A stretch of 64,000 nucleotides of DNA from Streptomyces sp. NBC_00236 (lineage in GTDB: Bacteria; Actinomycetota; Actinomycetes; Streptomycetales; Streptomycetaceae): assembly GCF_036195045.1 (NCBI RefSeq), contig NZ_CP108100.1, positions 496,001 through 560,000 on the forward strand, given 5' to 3'. A program made the translations under genes and the position numbers. Shown here piece by piece: positions 1-8,580 of this stretch (positions are counted from its first letter, which is position 1; each line of letters begins with the position of its first letter). Below the pieces are notes generated by a model. The model ran no database searches. It had not been told where the DNA came from and saw nothing but the letters and a program-made list of their open reading frames with translations.

Positions 1-1
1 C

Positions 2-133
2 CGCCCCCGGGGGCCCGTCAGCCAGCGCGGCGGCTCTCCGTCGTTCCAGAAGTTCCACGTGCCCGGGGAGCGGGTCGCCCGTCCGCCCGGCCCGCCGCGC
101 GCCCAGGGAGGCCGACGCGGCGGCCCGCCCTGA
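2..133 (+). CDS. Possible C-terminal tail of a gene entering from the left edge
   Basis: The frame starting at base 2 stays open from the window edge to a TGA at 131-133 and would encode 43 residues ending in a Pro/Gly/Arg-rich tail. It would converge on the TetR gene, which is a normal arrangement. There is no recognisable domain, and the stretch is too short to separate real coding from chance in this GC-rich DNA. The 177 bases between it and the TetR gene show nothing I can name. Confidence 0.25.
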   Translation, partial: RPRGPVSQRGGSPSFQKFHVPGERVARPPGPPRAQGGRRGGPP

Positions 134-310
134 TGCCCGGGAGGCCCACCGCCTGTCTGTGCGCGCTGCTCTTCCATGCCGGCCACGCTAGACGGCGCAC
201 CTGCGCCCCGGCGTCCGCCGGGCGTGGTGATCGCCCGTACTCCCCCGGTAGTACGACGAACGGGTCTGCCGGGGCCACCGGGCCGCCGTCATGATCCGAA
301 ACCAGGGGTC

Positions 311-1033
311 CTAGCCGCGCCGGTCGAGGAGCCCGACGGTGCGGGCCAGCTCTGTCACGGCCTGCCGGAAGAAGGCCTCGCGGGCTTCCACCACGCGGTT
401 GAACTGACCGAAGATCTCGAAGGACAGCAGCCCGAAGAGCTGTGACCACGCGGCGACGAGCGGCGCGGTCACCCCCGGGGGAAGCCCGGGGGCGAGGTCG
501 GCGGCGATCCGTTCGGCCTCGGGACGCAGTTCCTCGGCAAGCGGTGGCAGCCCGACCCCCTCCTCGCGGTGCGCGTCCTCGGCAATGGCGATGAGGACGA
601 GGCCGACCCTGGACGCGGGGCCGATGGTGGCCTGCGGTGCGGTGTAGCCGGGCACGGGCGAGCCGTAGATCAGCGCGTACTCGTGAGGGTGCGCGAGAGC
701 CCAGTCCCGTACGGCGCACGCGACCGCAACCCAGCGGGCCAGATGGGCGCCGGGCCGGGTCTGCGCCTCGGTCTCCGCCGCGGCGGTCCGGTGAGCGCGC
801 TCGGCGGCCTCGCCCACGGAGTCGTACGCATCGACGATCAGGGCGGTGAGCAGTTCGTCACGGCTGGGGAAGTAGCGGTAGAGCGCCGAGGACACCATGC
901 CGAGTTCGCGTGCCACGGCGCGCAGGGAGAGCTTCGCCGCCCCCTCGGCCGCGAGCTGTTTTCTCGCCTCGTCCTTGATGGCGGCGGTGACCTCGATGCG
1001 GGCCCGTTCCCTGGCTCCCCGGATAGCGCTCAT
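311..1033 (-). CDS. TetR-family transcriptional regulator
   Basis: The 240-residue protein has a typical TetR N-terminal helix-turn-helix at about residues 18-62, with the hallmark ALYRYFPSRDEL stretch of the recognition helix region. An all-helical ligand and dimerisation domain follows, ending in a motif common in TetR proteins of the WHG type (LLSFEIFGQF). I chose the ATG at 1033 because an upstream start at 1081 would run the coding sequence over an operator-like palindrome. The gene is divergent from a flavin/deazaflavin oxidoreductase gene 127 bases away. Two matching palindromes in the gap suggest that it represses both itself and that neighbour. Ligand unknown. Confidence 0.9.
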   Translation of the reverse strand: MSAIRGARERARIEVTAAIKDEARKQLAAEGAAKLSLRAVARELGMVSSALYRYFPSRDELLTALIVDAYDSVGEAAERAHRTAAAETEAQTRPGAHLARWVAVACAVRDWALAHPHEYALIYGSPVPGYTAPQATIGPASRVGLVLIAIAEDAHREEGVGLPPLAEELRPEAERIAADLAPGLPPGVTAPLVAAWSQLFGLLSFEIFGQFNRVVEAREAFFRQAVTELARTVGLLDRRG

Positions 1034-1074
1034 GACGACCAGTCTGCCACGAAACGGAGCACCGCCCAATAACG

Positions 1075-1087
1075 AGAGCAATGCTCT
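1075..1087. promoter_or_regulatory. Operator-like palindrome, copy 1 (TetR type)
   Basis: AGAGCAATGCTCT is a perfect inverted repeat with 6-base arms and a one-base centre. It lies 42 bases upstream of the TetR start. A second site of the form AGAGCANNGCTCT lies 53 bases away. Two copies in the shared promoter of a divergent TetR pair are strong circumstantial evidence for its binding sites. Confidence 0.6.
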
Positions 1088-1127
1088 TGCTTTTGAGCAC
1101 AGGTTCCGTGCACACTGATCTCAAGCG

Positions 1128-1140
1128 AGAGCACCGCTCT
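1128..1140. promoter_or_regulatory. Operator-like palindrome, copy 2 (TetR type)
   Basis: AGAGCACCGCTCT matches copy 1 in 11 of 13 bases. Its arms extend to GAGAGC/GCTCTC at 1127-1141. It ends 20 bases before the ATG of the oxidoreductase gene, where a bound repressor would block transcription or promoter clearance. Confidence 0.6.
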
Positions 1141-1160
1141 CTCAAACCGTGGGGGTCCTC

Positions 1161-1613
1161 ATGCCGCAGCCGTACTACCTTCAGGGCAGCCCGTTCACCG
1201 TCCGGATGAACAGCCTCGTCGGCTGGCTGGCGCGGCACGGGGTGAGCCTGCTCGGTTCGCAGGAACTGTCGGTGCGGGGCCGAAAGAGCGGGCAGTTGCA
1301 GCGCATCCCCGTGAACCTGCACACCCACGAGGGTGTGCAGTACCTCGTCTCCGCACGGGGGCACTCGCAGTGGGTGCGCAATATGCGGGCCGCGGGCGGC
1401 GGCGAGCTGCGGGTGGGCCGCAGGACCCGCACGTTCACCGCGACGGAGATCGCGGACGACGAGCAGAAGATGCTCGTCGTCCGCGCCTACCTGGAGCGCT
1501 GGGGCTGGGAGGTCAACCAGTACTTCCAGGGCATCACGGCCAAGTCCTCGGACAGCGAACTGCTGGCCGCCTGCCCCGACCATCCCGTCTTCCGGATCAC
1601 CGTCGAGAGCTGA
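1161..1613 (+). CDS. Nitroreductase/deazaflavin-dependent (F420H2) oxidoreductase-like protein
   Basis: This 150-residue protein matches the small split-barrel family that includes the mycobacterial F420H2-dependent nitroreductase Ddn. The core is a LSVRGRKSGQLQRIPVN strand-turn followed by YLVSARGHSQWVRNMRA, the region that contacts the deazaflavin in family members. Start at ATG 1161, preceded by GGGGG at 1151-1155; a GTG four codons upstream has no better site. The divergent TetR gene and two shared palindromes suggest induction by a small molecule. Substrate is unknown; family members reduce quinones, enones and nitro-compounds. Confidence 0.8.
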   Translation: MPQPYYLQGSPFTVRMNSLVGWLARHGVSLLGSQELSVRGRKSGQLQRIPVNLHTHEGVQYLVSARGHSQWVRNMRAAGGGELRVGRRTRTFTATEIADDEQKMLVVRAYLERWGWEVNQYFQGITAKSSDSELLAACPDHPVFRITVES

Positions 1614-1762
1614 CCCGGGGCTGTGCGGCGACAAGCACCGGGCCCTGAAGGATCACCGGGCTCACGGGGCTCACGGGCGCGCACATACCACGGCCGGATC
1701 GCCGCATCCGCCCGAGCCGGCCGCATCCGCCCGATCGGCCGGGCCCGGTGCGGCATCGCTCC

Positions 1763-2977
1763 CTAACGGTCCATCGCCGACAGCGCGCGCTGCGCCAGCG
1801 GGTGCGAACGGACCAGTTCGGCCAGCGAGGTCGTCCCCCGGGTGATGCCCGCGAACGCGTTCCACGCCGGGCGGAAGCCCGTGAGTACCGCGTGCAGCAG
1901 GCCCGGGCGACGCTCGAAGAGCTTCAGCATGCGCCGTCCCACGCTCATCTCGACGCCGAGCCCGGCCTTGATGGCGAACGCGTAGTTGAGCGCCTGGCGG
2001 CGCGCGTCCACCGCGTCGTGCGACTCCGCCACCCGCACCGCCCATTCGCCGGCCAGGCGTCCCGAACGCAGCGCGAACGAGATGCCCTCGCGGGTCCACG
2101 GCTCCAGCAGGCCTGCGGCGTCCCCGCACACGAGCACCCGGCCGCGCGAGAGCGGCGAGTCGTCGCTGCGGCAGCGCGTCAGATGGCCGGAGGAGATCTT
2201 CGGCTCGAACCCGGCGAGGCCGAGCCGCGCGATGAAGTCCTCCAGATACCGCTTGGTGCCGCCGCCGTCACCGCGCGCCGAGATCACACCTACCGTCAGG
2301 GTGTCCCCCTTGGGGAACACCCACCCATAACTCCCCGGCATCGGGCCCCAGTCGATCAGGACCCGGCCCGCCCAGTCCTCCGCGACCGTCTGTGGCACGG
2401 GGATCTCGGCCTCGAGACCGAGATCCACCTGGTCGAGCTTCACCCCGACATGTGCTCCTATCCGCCCGGCGCTGCCGTCGGCGCCCACGACCGCACGGGC
2501 CAGGACGGTCTCGCCGCCGGACAGTACGACCGCGACCGTGCGCCGGTCGGGCACCGCGGCACCGTGCTGCTCGACCCGGGTCACCGTCGCCCCGGTGCGG
2601 AGTTCGGCACCGGCCTTCTGTGCCTCCTCGACCAGTCCCGCGTCGAACTCGGGGCGGTTGATGAGGCCGAAGAGCATGCGCCTGGAGCGGCGGGTGCGTG
2701 CCAGCCTGCCGTTCAGCGAGAACGTGACCGCGTGGATCCGGTCCCGCAACGGCAGTTCGAAACCGGGCGGCAGCGAATCGCGCGAATACCCGATGATGCC
2801 GCCGCCGCATGTCTTGTAGCGGGGCAGTTCCGCCTTCTCCAGGAGCAGTACCCGACGGCCGGCGACCGCCGCCGCGTATGCCGCGGAGGCTCCCGCCGGT
2901 CCGGCGCCGACTACGACGACGTCCCACACGGACGACTCTTCGTGCTCATGTCCGGCGTCTGCGTTCTCGCTGCTCAC
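1763..2977 (-). CDS. Geranylgeranyl reductase-family FAD-dependent oxidoreductase
   Basis: The 404-residue flavoprotein has an N-terminal dinucleotide fold (VVVGAGPAGASAA, about residues 20-32) and the PRYKTCGGG turn typical of geranylgeranyl reductases. A central VVGADGS motif and the second FAD-contact motif VLVCGDAAGLLEPWTREG follow. Homologues saturate isoprenoid double bonds; in Streptomyces they often sit beside respiratory-chain genes and may act on menaquinone or other prenyl lipids. The start is a GTG at 2977, with GGAG rather far upstream. The gene is divergent from the M20 peptidase gene and shares a 184-base promoter region with it. Confidence 0.85.
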   Translation of the reverse strand: MSSENADAGHEHEESSVWDVVVVGAGPAGASAAYAAAVAGRRVLLLEKAELPRYKTCGGGIIGYSRDSLPPGFELPLRDRIHAVTFSLNGRLARTRRSRRMLFGLINRPEFDAGLVEEAQKAGAELRTGATVTRVEQHGAAVPDRRTVAVVLSGGETVLARAVVGADGSAGRIGAHVGVKLDQVDLGLEAEIPVPQTVAEDWAGRVLIDWGPMPGSYGWVFPKGDTLTVGVISARGDGGGTKRYLEDFIARLGLAGFEPKISSGHLTRCRSDDSPLSRGRVLVCGDAAGLLEPWTREGISFALRSGRLAGEWAVRVAESHDAVDARRQALNYAFAIKAGLGVEMSVGRRMLKLFERRPGLLHAVLTGFRPAWNAFAGITRGTTSLAELVRSHPLAQRALSAMDR

Positions 2978-3161
2978 GATGTGCTTCTGCTCCCGATCCG
3001 ACCAGTGGCCCCAACTGCTTCCGGCATCCTACGGCGCGCTGCGGCCGGACCCTGCTGTGGGAGGATCGGCCGAGCCTCCGTCGTACCCGCAACGCCGCAC
3101 TCCTGGCGTCGCAGGTACCCGGACACGTACACATAACGTCGCACCTACGAGGAGCGTGCCC

Positions 3162-4526
3162 ATGACCGCCCATCCGATTTCCGAGACCGTCGCCTCACTG
3201 ATGCCCCGCGCCAAGGCGGAGCTGACCGAGCTGGTGGCCTTCCAGTCGGTGGCGGATCCCGCGGTGTTCCCGAAGAGCGAGTGCGAGGCGGCCGCCGCAT
3301 GGGTCGCCGACGCGCTGCACGCCGAGGGATTCCAGGACGTCGCCCTGCTCGACACCCCGGACGGCACCCAGTCCGTCTACGGCTTCCTGCCCGGCCCGGC
3401 CGGAGCGCCCACCGTGCTGCTCTACGCGCACTACGACGTGCAGCCGCCGCTGGACGAGGCCGCCTGGATCTCCCCGCCCTTCGAGCTGACGGAACGTGAC
3501 GGGCGCTGGTTCGGCCGGGGCGCGGCCGACTGCAAGGGCGGCTTCATCATGCACCTGCTCGCGTTGCGCGCCCTGAAGGCCAACGGCGGAGTCCCCGTCT
3601 CGGTCAAGGTGATCGCCGAGGGCTCGGAGGAGCAGGGCACCGGGGGCCTGGAGCAGTACGCCCAGGCTCACCCGGAGTTGCTCGCCGCGGACACCGTGGT
3701 CATCGGCGACACCGGCAACTTCCGCGTCGGGCTGCCGACCGTCACCTCGACGCTGCGCGGAATGACGATGCTGCGGGTACAGCTCGACACGCTTGAGGGG
3801 AACCTGCACTCGGGCCAGTTCGGCGGGGCCGCACCCGACGCCCTGGCGGCGATGATCCAGTTGCTCGCGTCGCTGCGCGCCGAGGACGGTACGACGACCG
3901 TCGACGGCCTCACGACGGACGCGCAGTGGGACGGCCTGCAGTACCCGGAAGAGGAGTTCCGCAAGGACGCCAAGGTCCTCGACGGGGTCGGGCTGATCAG
4001 CACGGGTACGGTCGCCGACCGGATCTGGGCCCGGCCCGCGGTCACGGTCATCGGAATCGACTGCCCTGCGGTGGTCGGCGCGACGCCCTCGGTGCAGGCG
4101 AGCGCGCGGGCGCAGATCAGTCTGCGGGTTCCGCCGGGCATGGACGCCGGTGAGGCGACGAAGCTGCTGACCGCACACCTGCGGGCACACGCCCCGTGGG
4201 GGGCGCGGGTGTCGGTCGAGCAGGTCGGCCAGGGACAGCCGTTCCGCGCGGACATCACGAGCCCGGCGTACACCGCGATGGCCGACGCCATGCGGATCGC
4301 GTACCCCGGCCAGGAGATGCAGTCCTCGGGCATGGGCGGCTCGATCCCGCTCTGCAACGCGCTGTCGGAGCTGTACCCGAAGGCGGAGATCCTGCTCATC
4401 GGGCTGAGCGAGCCCGAGGCCCAGATCCACGCGGTGAACGAGAGCGTGTCCCCCGAGGAGCTGGAGCGGCTCTCGGTTGCCGAGGCGCTGTTCCTGCAGA
4501 ACTACGCCGCCTCCAAGAAGGTCTGA
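3162..4526 (+). CDS. M20-family metallopeptidase (dipeptidase/deacylase)
   Basis: This 454-residue cytoplasmic zinc hydrolase shows the full M20 pattern: a metal His in LLYAHYDVQPP, the bridging Asp in GRGAADCKGG, and the catalytic Glu pair in AEGSEEQGT. A dimerisation domain follows (about residues 190-340), and a conserved SSGMGGSIP near the C-terminus. The family cleaves dipeptides or N-acyl amino acids. I place the start at ATG 3162, behind GAGGAG, although the frame is open further upstream. Divergent from the geranylgeranyl-reductase-like gene. A short hairpin follows the stop. Confidence 0.9.
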   Translation: MTAHPISETVASLMPRAKAELTELVAFQSVADPAVFPKSECEAAAAWVADALHAEGFQDVALLDTPDGTQSVYGFLPGPAGAPTVLLYAHYDVQPPLDEAAWISPPFELTERDGRWFGRGAADCKGGFIMHLLALRALKANGGVPVSVKVIAEGSEEQGTGGLEQYAQAHPELLAADTVVIGDTGNFRVGLPTVTSTLRGMTMLRVQLDTLEGNLHSGQFGGAAPDALAAMIQLLASLRAEDGTTTVDGLTTDAQWDGLQYPEEEFRKDAKVLDGVGLISTGTVADRIWARPAVTVIGIDCPAVVGATPSVQASARAQISLRVPPGMDAGEATKLLTAHLRAHAPWGARVSVEQVGQGQPFRADITSPAYTAMADAMRIAYPGQEMQSSGMGGSIPLCNALSELYPKAEILLIGLSEPEAQIHAVNESVSPEELERLSVAEALFLQNYAASKKV

Positions 4527-4527
4527 A

Positions 4528-4545
4528 CCGGCCGGTGGCGGCCGG
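4528..4545 (+). terminator. Short GC hairpin after the M20 peptidase gene
   Basis: CCGGCCG, a four-base loop and CGGCCGG form a perfect 7-bp stem directly after the stop codon. There is no T-run, which is usual for Streptomyces terminators. The stem is short, so the assignment is tentative. Confidence 0.4.
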
Positions 4546-4652
4546 CCGGAGCGGGCGGGACCCGTTCCGGCCGCTCCGCTACGCGCTGAGCGAAGCTCGC
4601 CCAGAGCGTAGATCCGTGCCGCAGGTGCCCGCTCCTGCGTACGTTCGGGGAC

Positions 4653-5363
4653 ATGGACATCGTCGAGGTGCTTCCCCAGTTGCATATGTTCCGGTTCCCG
4701 ATCGGCCAGGCGTACCTCTGGCGCGACGGGACGGAGCTGACCCTGATCGACGCGGGTGACGTGAACGCGGCGTCCGCCATCGAGGACGCGGTGCGCGGGC
4801 TCGGTCACGACCCCGCCCGCATCGCCCGGATCGTGATCACCCACGGCCATCGCGACCACTTCGGCGCGGCCCAGGAGCTCGCCGACCGCTACGGCGCCGA
4901 GATCCTGGCCCACCGGCTCGACGCCCCGGTGATCCGCGGTGAGGAGGAGGTCGGCGATCCGGTGCTGCTCGACTGGGAGCGGCCGCTGTACGAACACGGG
5001 CTGACCGTGCCGGTCGCTCCGCCGACCCGGGTCGACACCGAGTTGTCCGACGGAGCGGTGCTGCCTTTCGGCGGTGGGGCGCGAGTGGTCCACTCCCCCG
5101 GCCACACCCCCGGGGCCATCGGCATCCATCTGCCCCGGCACGGGGTCCTGTTCACGGGTGACTGCGTCGCCGAGGCGGGGCGCGTGATGCTGGGGGTGTT
5201 CAACATCGACCGTGAGCAGGCCCTGGCCTCGTTCCGGCGGCTGGCCGCGCTGGAGGCGACCACGGTCTGCTTCGGTCACGGCGAGCCCCTCACCGAGGAC
5301 GCGGTGACGGTCATGCGCACCTCAGCCGACCGGGACTCCGGCCTCCAGGTTGAGCACGGCTGA
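4653..5363 (+). CDS. Metallo-beta-lactamase-fold hydrolase
   Basis: The 236-residue protein carries the metal-binding signature THGHRDHFGA (HxHxDH) near residue 70. A downstream His (HSPGHTPGAIG), an Asp (LFTGDCV) and a final His (CFGHGEP) complete the two-metal site of the glyoxalase II/lactonase-like branch. No signal peptide is present. The ATG at 4653 follows a GGGGAC site. Its 3' end overlaps the convergent kinase/Nudix gene by 42 bases. The substrate cannot be told from sequence; thioester or lactone hydrolysis are the usual roles. Confidence 0.85.
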   Translation: MDIVEVLPQLHMFRFPIGQAYLWRDGTELTLIDAGDVNAASAIEDAVRGLGHDPARIARIVITHGHRDHFGAAQELADRYGAEILAHRLDAPVIRGEEEVGDPVLLDWERPLYEHGLTVPVAPPTRVDTELSDGAVLPFGGGARVVHSPGHTPGAIGIHLPRHGVLFTGDCVAEAGRVMLGVFNIDREQALASFRRLAALEATTVCFGHGEPLTEDAVTVMRTSADRDSGLQVEHG

Positions 5364-6359
5364 GCGCTCGCGGGCGCGCAGTGCCCAGCGCAGCCGTTCG
5401 AACCGGGTGGGAGGCAGCAAGGTGGCCGCCTCCTCCTCGGTGACGAACCGCCAGCCACGCAGTTCGGATCCGGGCAGCAGCAGCCGCTGGGCGTCCGCGC
5501 CCGGGAGCGTGCCGCCGTCGAAGAGCAGCCTCAGCCCTCCGTAGCCGGGCGGCTGGGGCGCCTCCCAGTCGACGACGAGGAGCCTGGGCGCCTGTGCGAG
5601 GTGAATCCCGATCTCCTCGGCCACCTCTCTGATCCCGGCCTGCGCCGGTGCCTCGCCCGCCTCCACCACGCCCCCGGGGAACTCCCAGCCGGGCTTGTAG
5701 GTGGGGTCGACGAGCAGCACCCGGTCGTGTTCGTCGAAGAGCAGCACGCCGGCCGCGACGGTCTCCGCCGTGGGGTCGGGTGTCTGGACGATCTCGCAGG
5801 CGGGGGCCGCCCCGGTGCGCACGGCCTCGGCGATGCGCTCGGCCGTCTCACGGGGTGTCAGTGCGCTGTTGTCGATGGCATGGGCGTCCCGCGTGATCCA
5901 GTCGAGCGCCGAACGGTAGGTCTCGATGCGGTCGTACGCCCATTGTCCGGACCCGGCGGTCTTCACCGGGTCATCGGGGAACTCCGCCCGGTGGGCTATC
6001 CGTTGACGCAGGATCGTTTCCTCAGGTGAGAGCAGTACATGACGCACTGCGATGCGTCTGGAGGCGAGCCCTCCGAATATCTCGTCGCGATACTCCTGCC
6101 TCAGCAGAGTCATCGGCACCACCAGCACCCCACCGACCTCGGCGAGCAACGCTGCCGCCGTGTCCACCACCAGACGCCGCCAGATCGGCAGGTCCTGGAA
6201 GTCGCTGACTTCGGCGAACTTCTTCTGCGGCAGCAGGGATCCCAGCCCCGTGCCGGTCAGTTCGGGATCGTAGAAGGTGCTGTTCGGGATCAGATCGATC
6301 AGTTCACGCGCGGCGCTGGTCTTGCCCGCGCCGAACGCACCGTTGATCCAGACGATCAC
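5322..6359 (-). CDS. P-loop kinase-like ATPase fused to a Nudix hydrolase
   Basis: This 345-residue protein joins two enzymes. Residues 1-175 form a small P-loop kinase-like domain that opens directly with the Walker A motif (WINGAFGAGKTSAA). Residues about 190-330 are a Nudix hydrolase with a complete Nudix box (GGVVEAGEAPAQAGIREVAEE). A linker rich in Pro/Thr/Glu separates them. The family suggests an ATP-using phosphotransfer coupled to cleavage of a nucleoside-diphosphate compound. The start is GTG 6359 behind GAGGGGG. The last 42 bases overlap the 3' end of the convergent hydrolase gene. The substrate is unknown. Confidence 0.85.
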   Translation of the reverse strand: MIVWINGAFGAGKTSAARELIDLIPNSTFYDPELTGTGLGSLLPQKKFAEVSDFQDLPIWRRLVVDTAAALLAEVGGVLVVPMTLLRQEYRDEIFGGLASRRIAVRHVLLSPEETILRQRIAHRAEFPDDPVKTAGSGQWAYDRIETYRSALDWITRDAHAIDNSALTPRETAERIAEAVRTGAAPACEIVQTPDPTAETVAAGVLLFDEHDRVLLVDPTYKPGWEFPGGVVEAGEAPAQAGIREVAEEIGIHLAQAPRLLVVDWEAPQPPGYGGLRLLFDGGTLPGADAQRLLLPGSELRGWRFVTEEEAATLLPPTRFERLRWALRARERSAVLNLEAGVPVG

Positions 6360-6557
6360 GGTTCCCCCTCTTCCGTAGCCCCCAGTGGCTTGCCCGCAAC
6401 ACCCTGCCGTGAAAACACGACTGTGGCGATGACGATGCTCGAACGCAACAGTGCGGGCCGGCCGTCGTCGCCGTACGGCCGGGCGCCGTCCGGCCGTAAC
6501 GGCGACGACGGGACCGTCGTTGGAGCGGTCAGCAGAACGAACGACAGGGGGCGGACC

Positions 6558-6734
6558 GTGCGTCGCACCGTACTTGAGCAGTTTCCCGCCGGAGGGCCGC
6601 GGGGCAGCTGGCCCGCGGAGGAGTTCGCCGCGGCCCGCCGCGGCGAGGGCGTGGCAGCGGAGGTCGTCATGGACCTGGAACAGGACGCGTTCCTGGTGGT
6701 CGTGCCGCAGCAGTCCTCGGACCGGGGCCACTGA
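6558..6734 (+). CDS. Small conserved Streptomyces-type protein, function unknown
   Basis: A GTG at 6558 follows AGGGGG by 7 bases and opens a 58-residue acidic protein (VRRTVLEQFPAGGPRGSWP...). The segments WPAEEFAAARR and AEVVMDLEQDAFLVVV look like a helix followed by two strands. I recall similar short proteins in other Streptomyces genomes, but no function. It is divergent from the kinase/Nudix gene and convergent with the next gene. Confidence 0.6.
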   Translation: MRRTVLEQFPAGGPRGSWPAEEFAAARRGEGVAAEVVMDLEQDAFLVVVPQQSSDRGH

Positions 6735-6872
6735 CCTCCGGCGGCCACGCGGGAACCGCGCCGGCTCAGGCCGGTCCGACCGGCCGGTGACACCCCGCGC
6801 CGGTGCCGCGTCGCCCTCGGCCCGGCGGGACCGCTTCTCGCCGCGGGCCGTCACGGAGGGCTGACGAGCTCG

Positions 6873-7139
6873 TCAGGGCGTGTCACCCCGCCAGTCCCAC
6901 TTGCTCGGATCCTCCGCCCGCGGCCCGTACTCGGCCCGGCCGCCCGCCCCGTAGGCACCGATCTCGGTGATCAGGGCGGAGCCGTCCGCCAGTGCCACCT
7001 TCGTCCAGCCGGTCACGTCCAGCAGCAGGCCGTCGAGCGGTCCTCCCACCAGCTCCCGGTAGACCCGCCCCGGCCGGGGTCCCGGATCCGGGTCGTCGTG
7101 ATCGGCGCCGTACACCCGTCGCCGCATGATCTCGTCCAT
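6873..7139 (-). CDS. Hypothetical protein, 88 residues
   Basis: This short protein contains YRELVGGPLDGLLLDVTGW, a type of hydrophobic turn I associate with small Streptomyces hypotheticals, and ends in DWRGDTP. There is no signal peptide or membrane segment. The ATG at 7139 has only a weak ribosome site, and ATG 7127 four codons on is an alternative. Function unknown. Confidence 0.55.
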   Translation of the reverse strand: MDEIMRRRVYGADHDDPDPGPRPGRVYRELVGGPLDGLLLDVTGWTKVALADGSALITEIGAYGAGGRAEYGPRAEDPSKWDWRGDTP

Positions 7140-7797
7140 ACCCGCAGGATCGCACCGACCACTGACAACGTGCTCGGCCTGGGGGCCTGTGTGACTCGAT
7201 CGGAGGCACGTGCGAGCGTCCGGACCTTGATCCTTCGACGCCGTTCCGGTCCGATCAGCGGATGTCCGAAACCGATGCCGACCGGGATCCGTCGGCCGAA
7301 GTCCGAACGATGCCGATCGGCACCCGCGGGCGGCGCTTTCCGCGGGCTCCGAGCTGTCCGGGCCTGCGGCCGAGGCGCGGTTGCGTGGCCCGGACCACGA
7401 CCGGGCCGCCCCGGCGAAGGCGCTCGTCAGCCTGTGCGACGCAGGTGAGAGCCGCTCCGTGTACTTGCTGTACCGCGACCGCCGCCCTGCCTGCGGGCTC
7501 TGCCGTCGGCCGTCCTGGTCTCCCTGCTCTCGACGAGCACGGCAAGCAGGGCTCCGCCCGGACCCGGCGACCCCGACGACTGTCATGCACCGCCTGGTCG
7601 CCCTGACCGCGGCTCCCTCACGCACCGGGACGGTGCCTGAAAGAGGCGTCCGACGATCGTCATCGCGGAGCCGGGACCGGAACCGGACCTCCCCGGGAAT
7701 ATCCCGGATGCGGCCGCCATGCAGTCACTCCTAGGATGCGCACGCAGGAGAGTCGAGACGCCATGGCGTCCATCAGTGAAGCGGAGACACCCGGGAC
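7140..7797. other. 658-base stretch without a supported gene
   Basis: Several frames are open here, but none has a good start, a ribosome site or a protein-like composition; the translations are Arg/Pro-rich. The right end must hold the promoter of the VOC protein gene, whose ATG at 7798 follows GGAGACACCC. The stretch could be a decayed gene, but I cannot name one. Confidence 0.4.
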
Positions 7798-8520
7798 ATG
7801 ACGAGCCAACTATTCGCAATCTGCTTCAACGCGACTCGGCCGACCGATCTCGCACGATTCTGGTCCGGGGTCCTGGGCTGGGAGTCGGCCGCCGGTCCGG
7901 GAGACGACGTCACGATCCTGCCTCCCGATCCTGACGGATTCCGTATCCGATTCCTGCCGGGGCAGGAGCCGAAGACCGGTCAGAACCGGGCGCACTTCGA
8001 CCTGACGAGCACCACCGCGGAGGATCAGCAGCAGACGGTTGCCCGGGCCCTGGAGTTCGGCGGGAAACACATCGACATCGGTCAGCTCCCGGAAGACGGG
8101 CACGTGGTGCTCGCCGATCCGGACGGCAACGAGTTCTGCGTGATCGAGGCCGGCAACAAGTTCCTCGCCGACACCGGCGTCATCGGAGCCCTGGCCTGCG
8201 ACGGTACCCAGGAGGTCGGCTACTTCTGGAGCAAGGCGCTGCGGTGGCCGCTGGTCTGGGACCAGGACGAGGAGACAGCGATCCAGTCACCGCACGGCGG
8301 CACGAAGATCACGTGGGGTGGCCCGCCCGTGGCGCCGAAGACGGGCACGAACAGGCTGTACTTCGAGCTGGCACTTCCCGCCGATGCCGACAGGGGGGCG
8401 GAGATCGACCGTCTGCTCTCGCTCGGCGCGACGCGGGCCGGCAGCAGCCAGGACGAAGGCGACACGATCCTCATGCTCGACCCCGACGGCAACGAGTTCT
8501 GCGTACAGAGGCCTTGCTAG
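7798..8520 (+). CDS. Tandem VOC-domain protein (glyoxalase/bleomycin-resistance type)
   Basis: The 240-residue protein is two vicinal-oxygen-chelate domains in series. Each half ends in the same signature (LADPDGNEFCVIEA at about residue 105-118 and MLDPDGNEFCVQRPC at the end), and each starts with a strand plus a helix containing RFWS or YFWS-like motifs. Such proteins bind a metal or small ligand and act in detoxification, resistance or dioxygenation. The first domain reads FNATRPTDLARFW, like many uncharacterised actinobacterial members. No partner gene helps define the role. Confidence 0.85.
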   Translation: MTSQLFAICFNATRPTDLARFWSGVLGWESAAGPGDDVTILPPDPDGFRIRFLPGQEPKTGQNRAHFDLTSTTAEDQQQTVARALEFGGKHIDIGQLPEDGHVVLADPDGNEFCVIEAGNKFLADTGVIGALACDGTQEVGYFWSKALRWPLVWDQDEETAIQSPHGGTKITWGGPPVAPKTGTNRLYFELALPADADRGAEIDRLLSLGATRAGSSQDEGDTILMLDPDGNEFCVQRPC

Positions 8521-8580
8521 CGGGGACTGTCGGCGCGAGGTTGCGTTTCGCAGGCACTCGCCATTGAAACGAGCGGCCCC

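Noticed and set aside
7140..7797. Possible genes on either strand in the gap before the VOC gene
   Set aside because: No start with a ribosome site and no protein-like composition, so I list the stretch as a gap.
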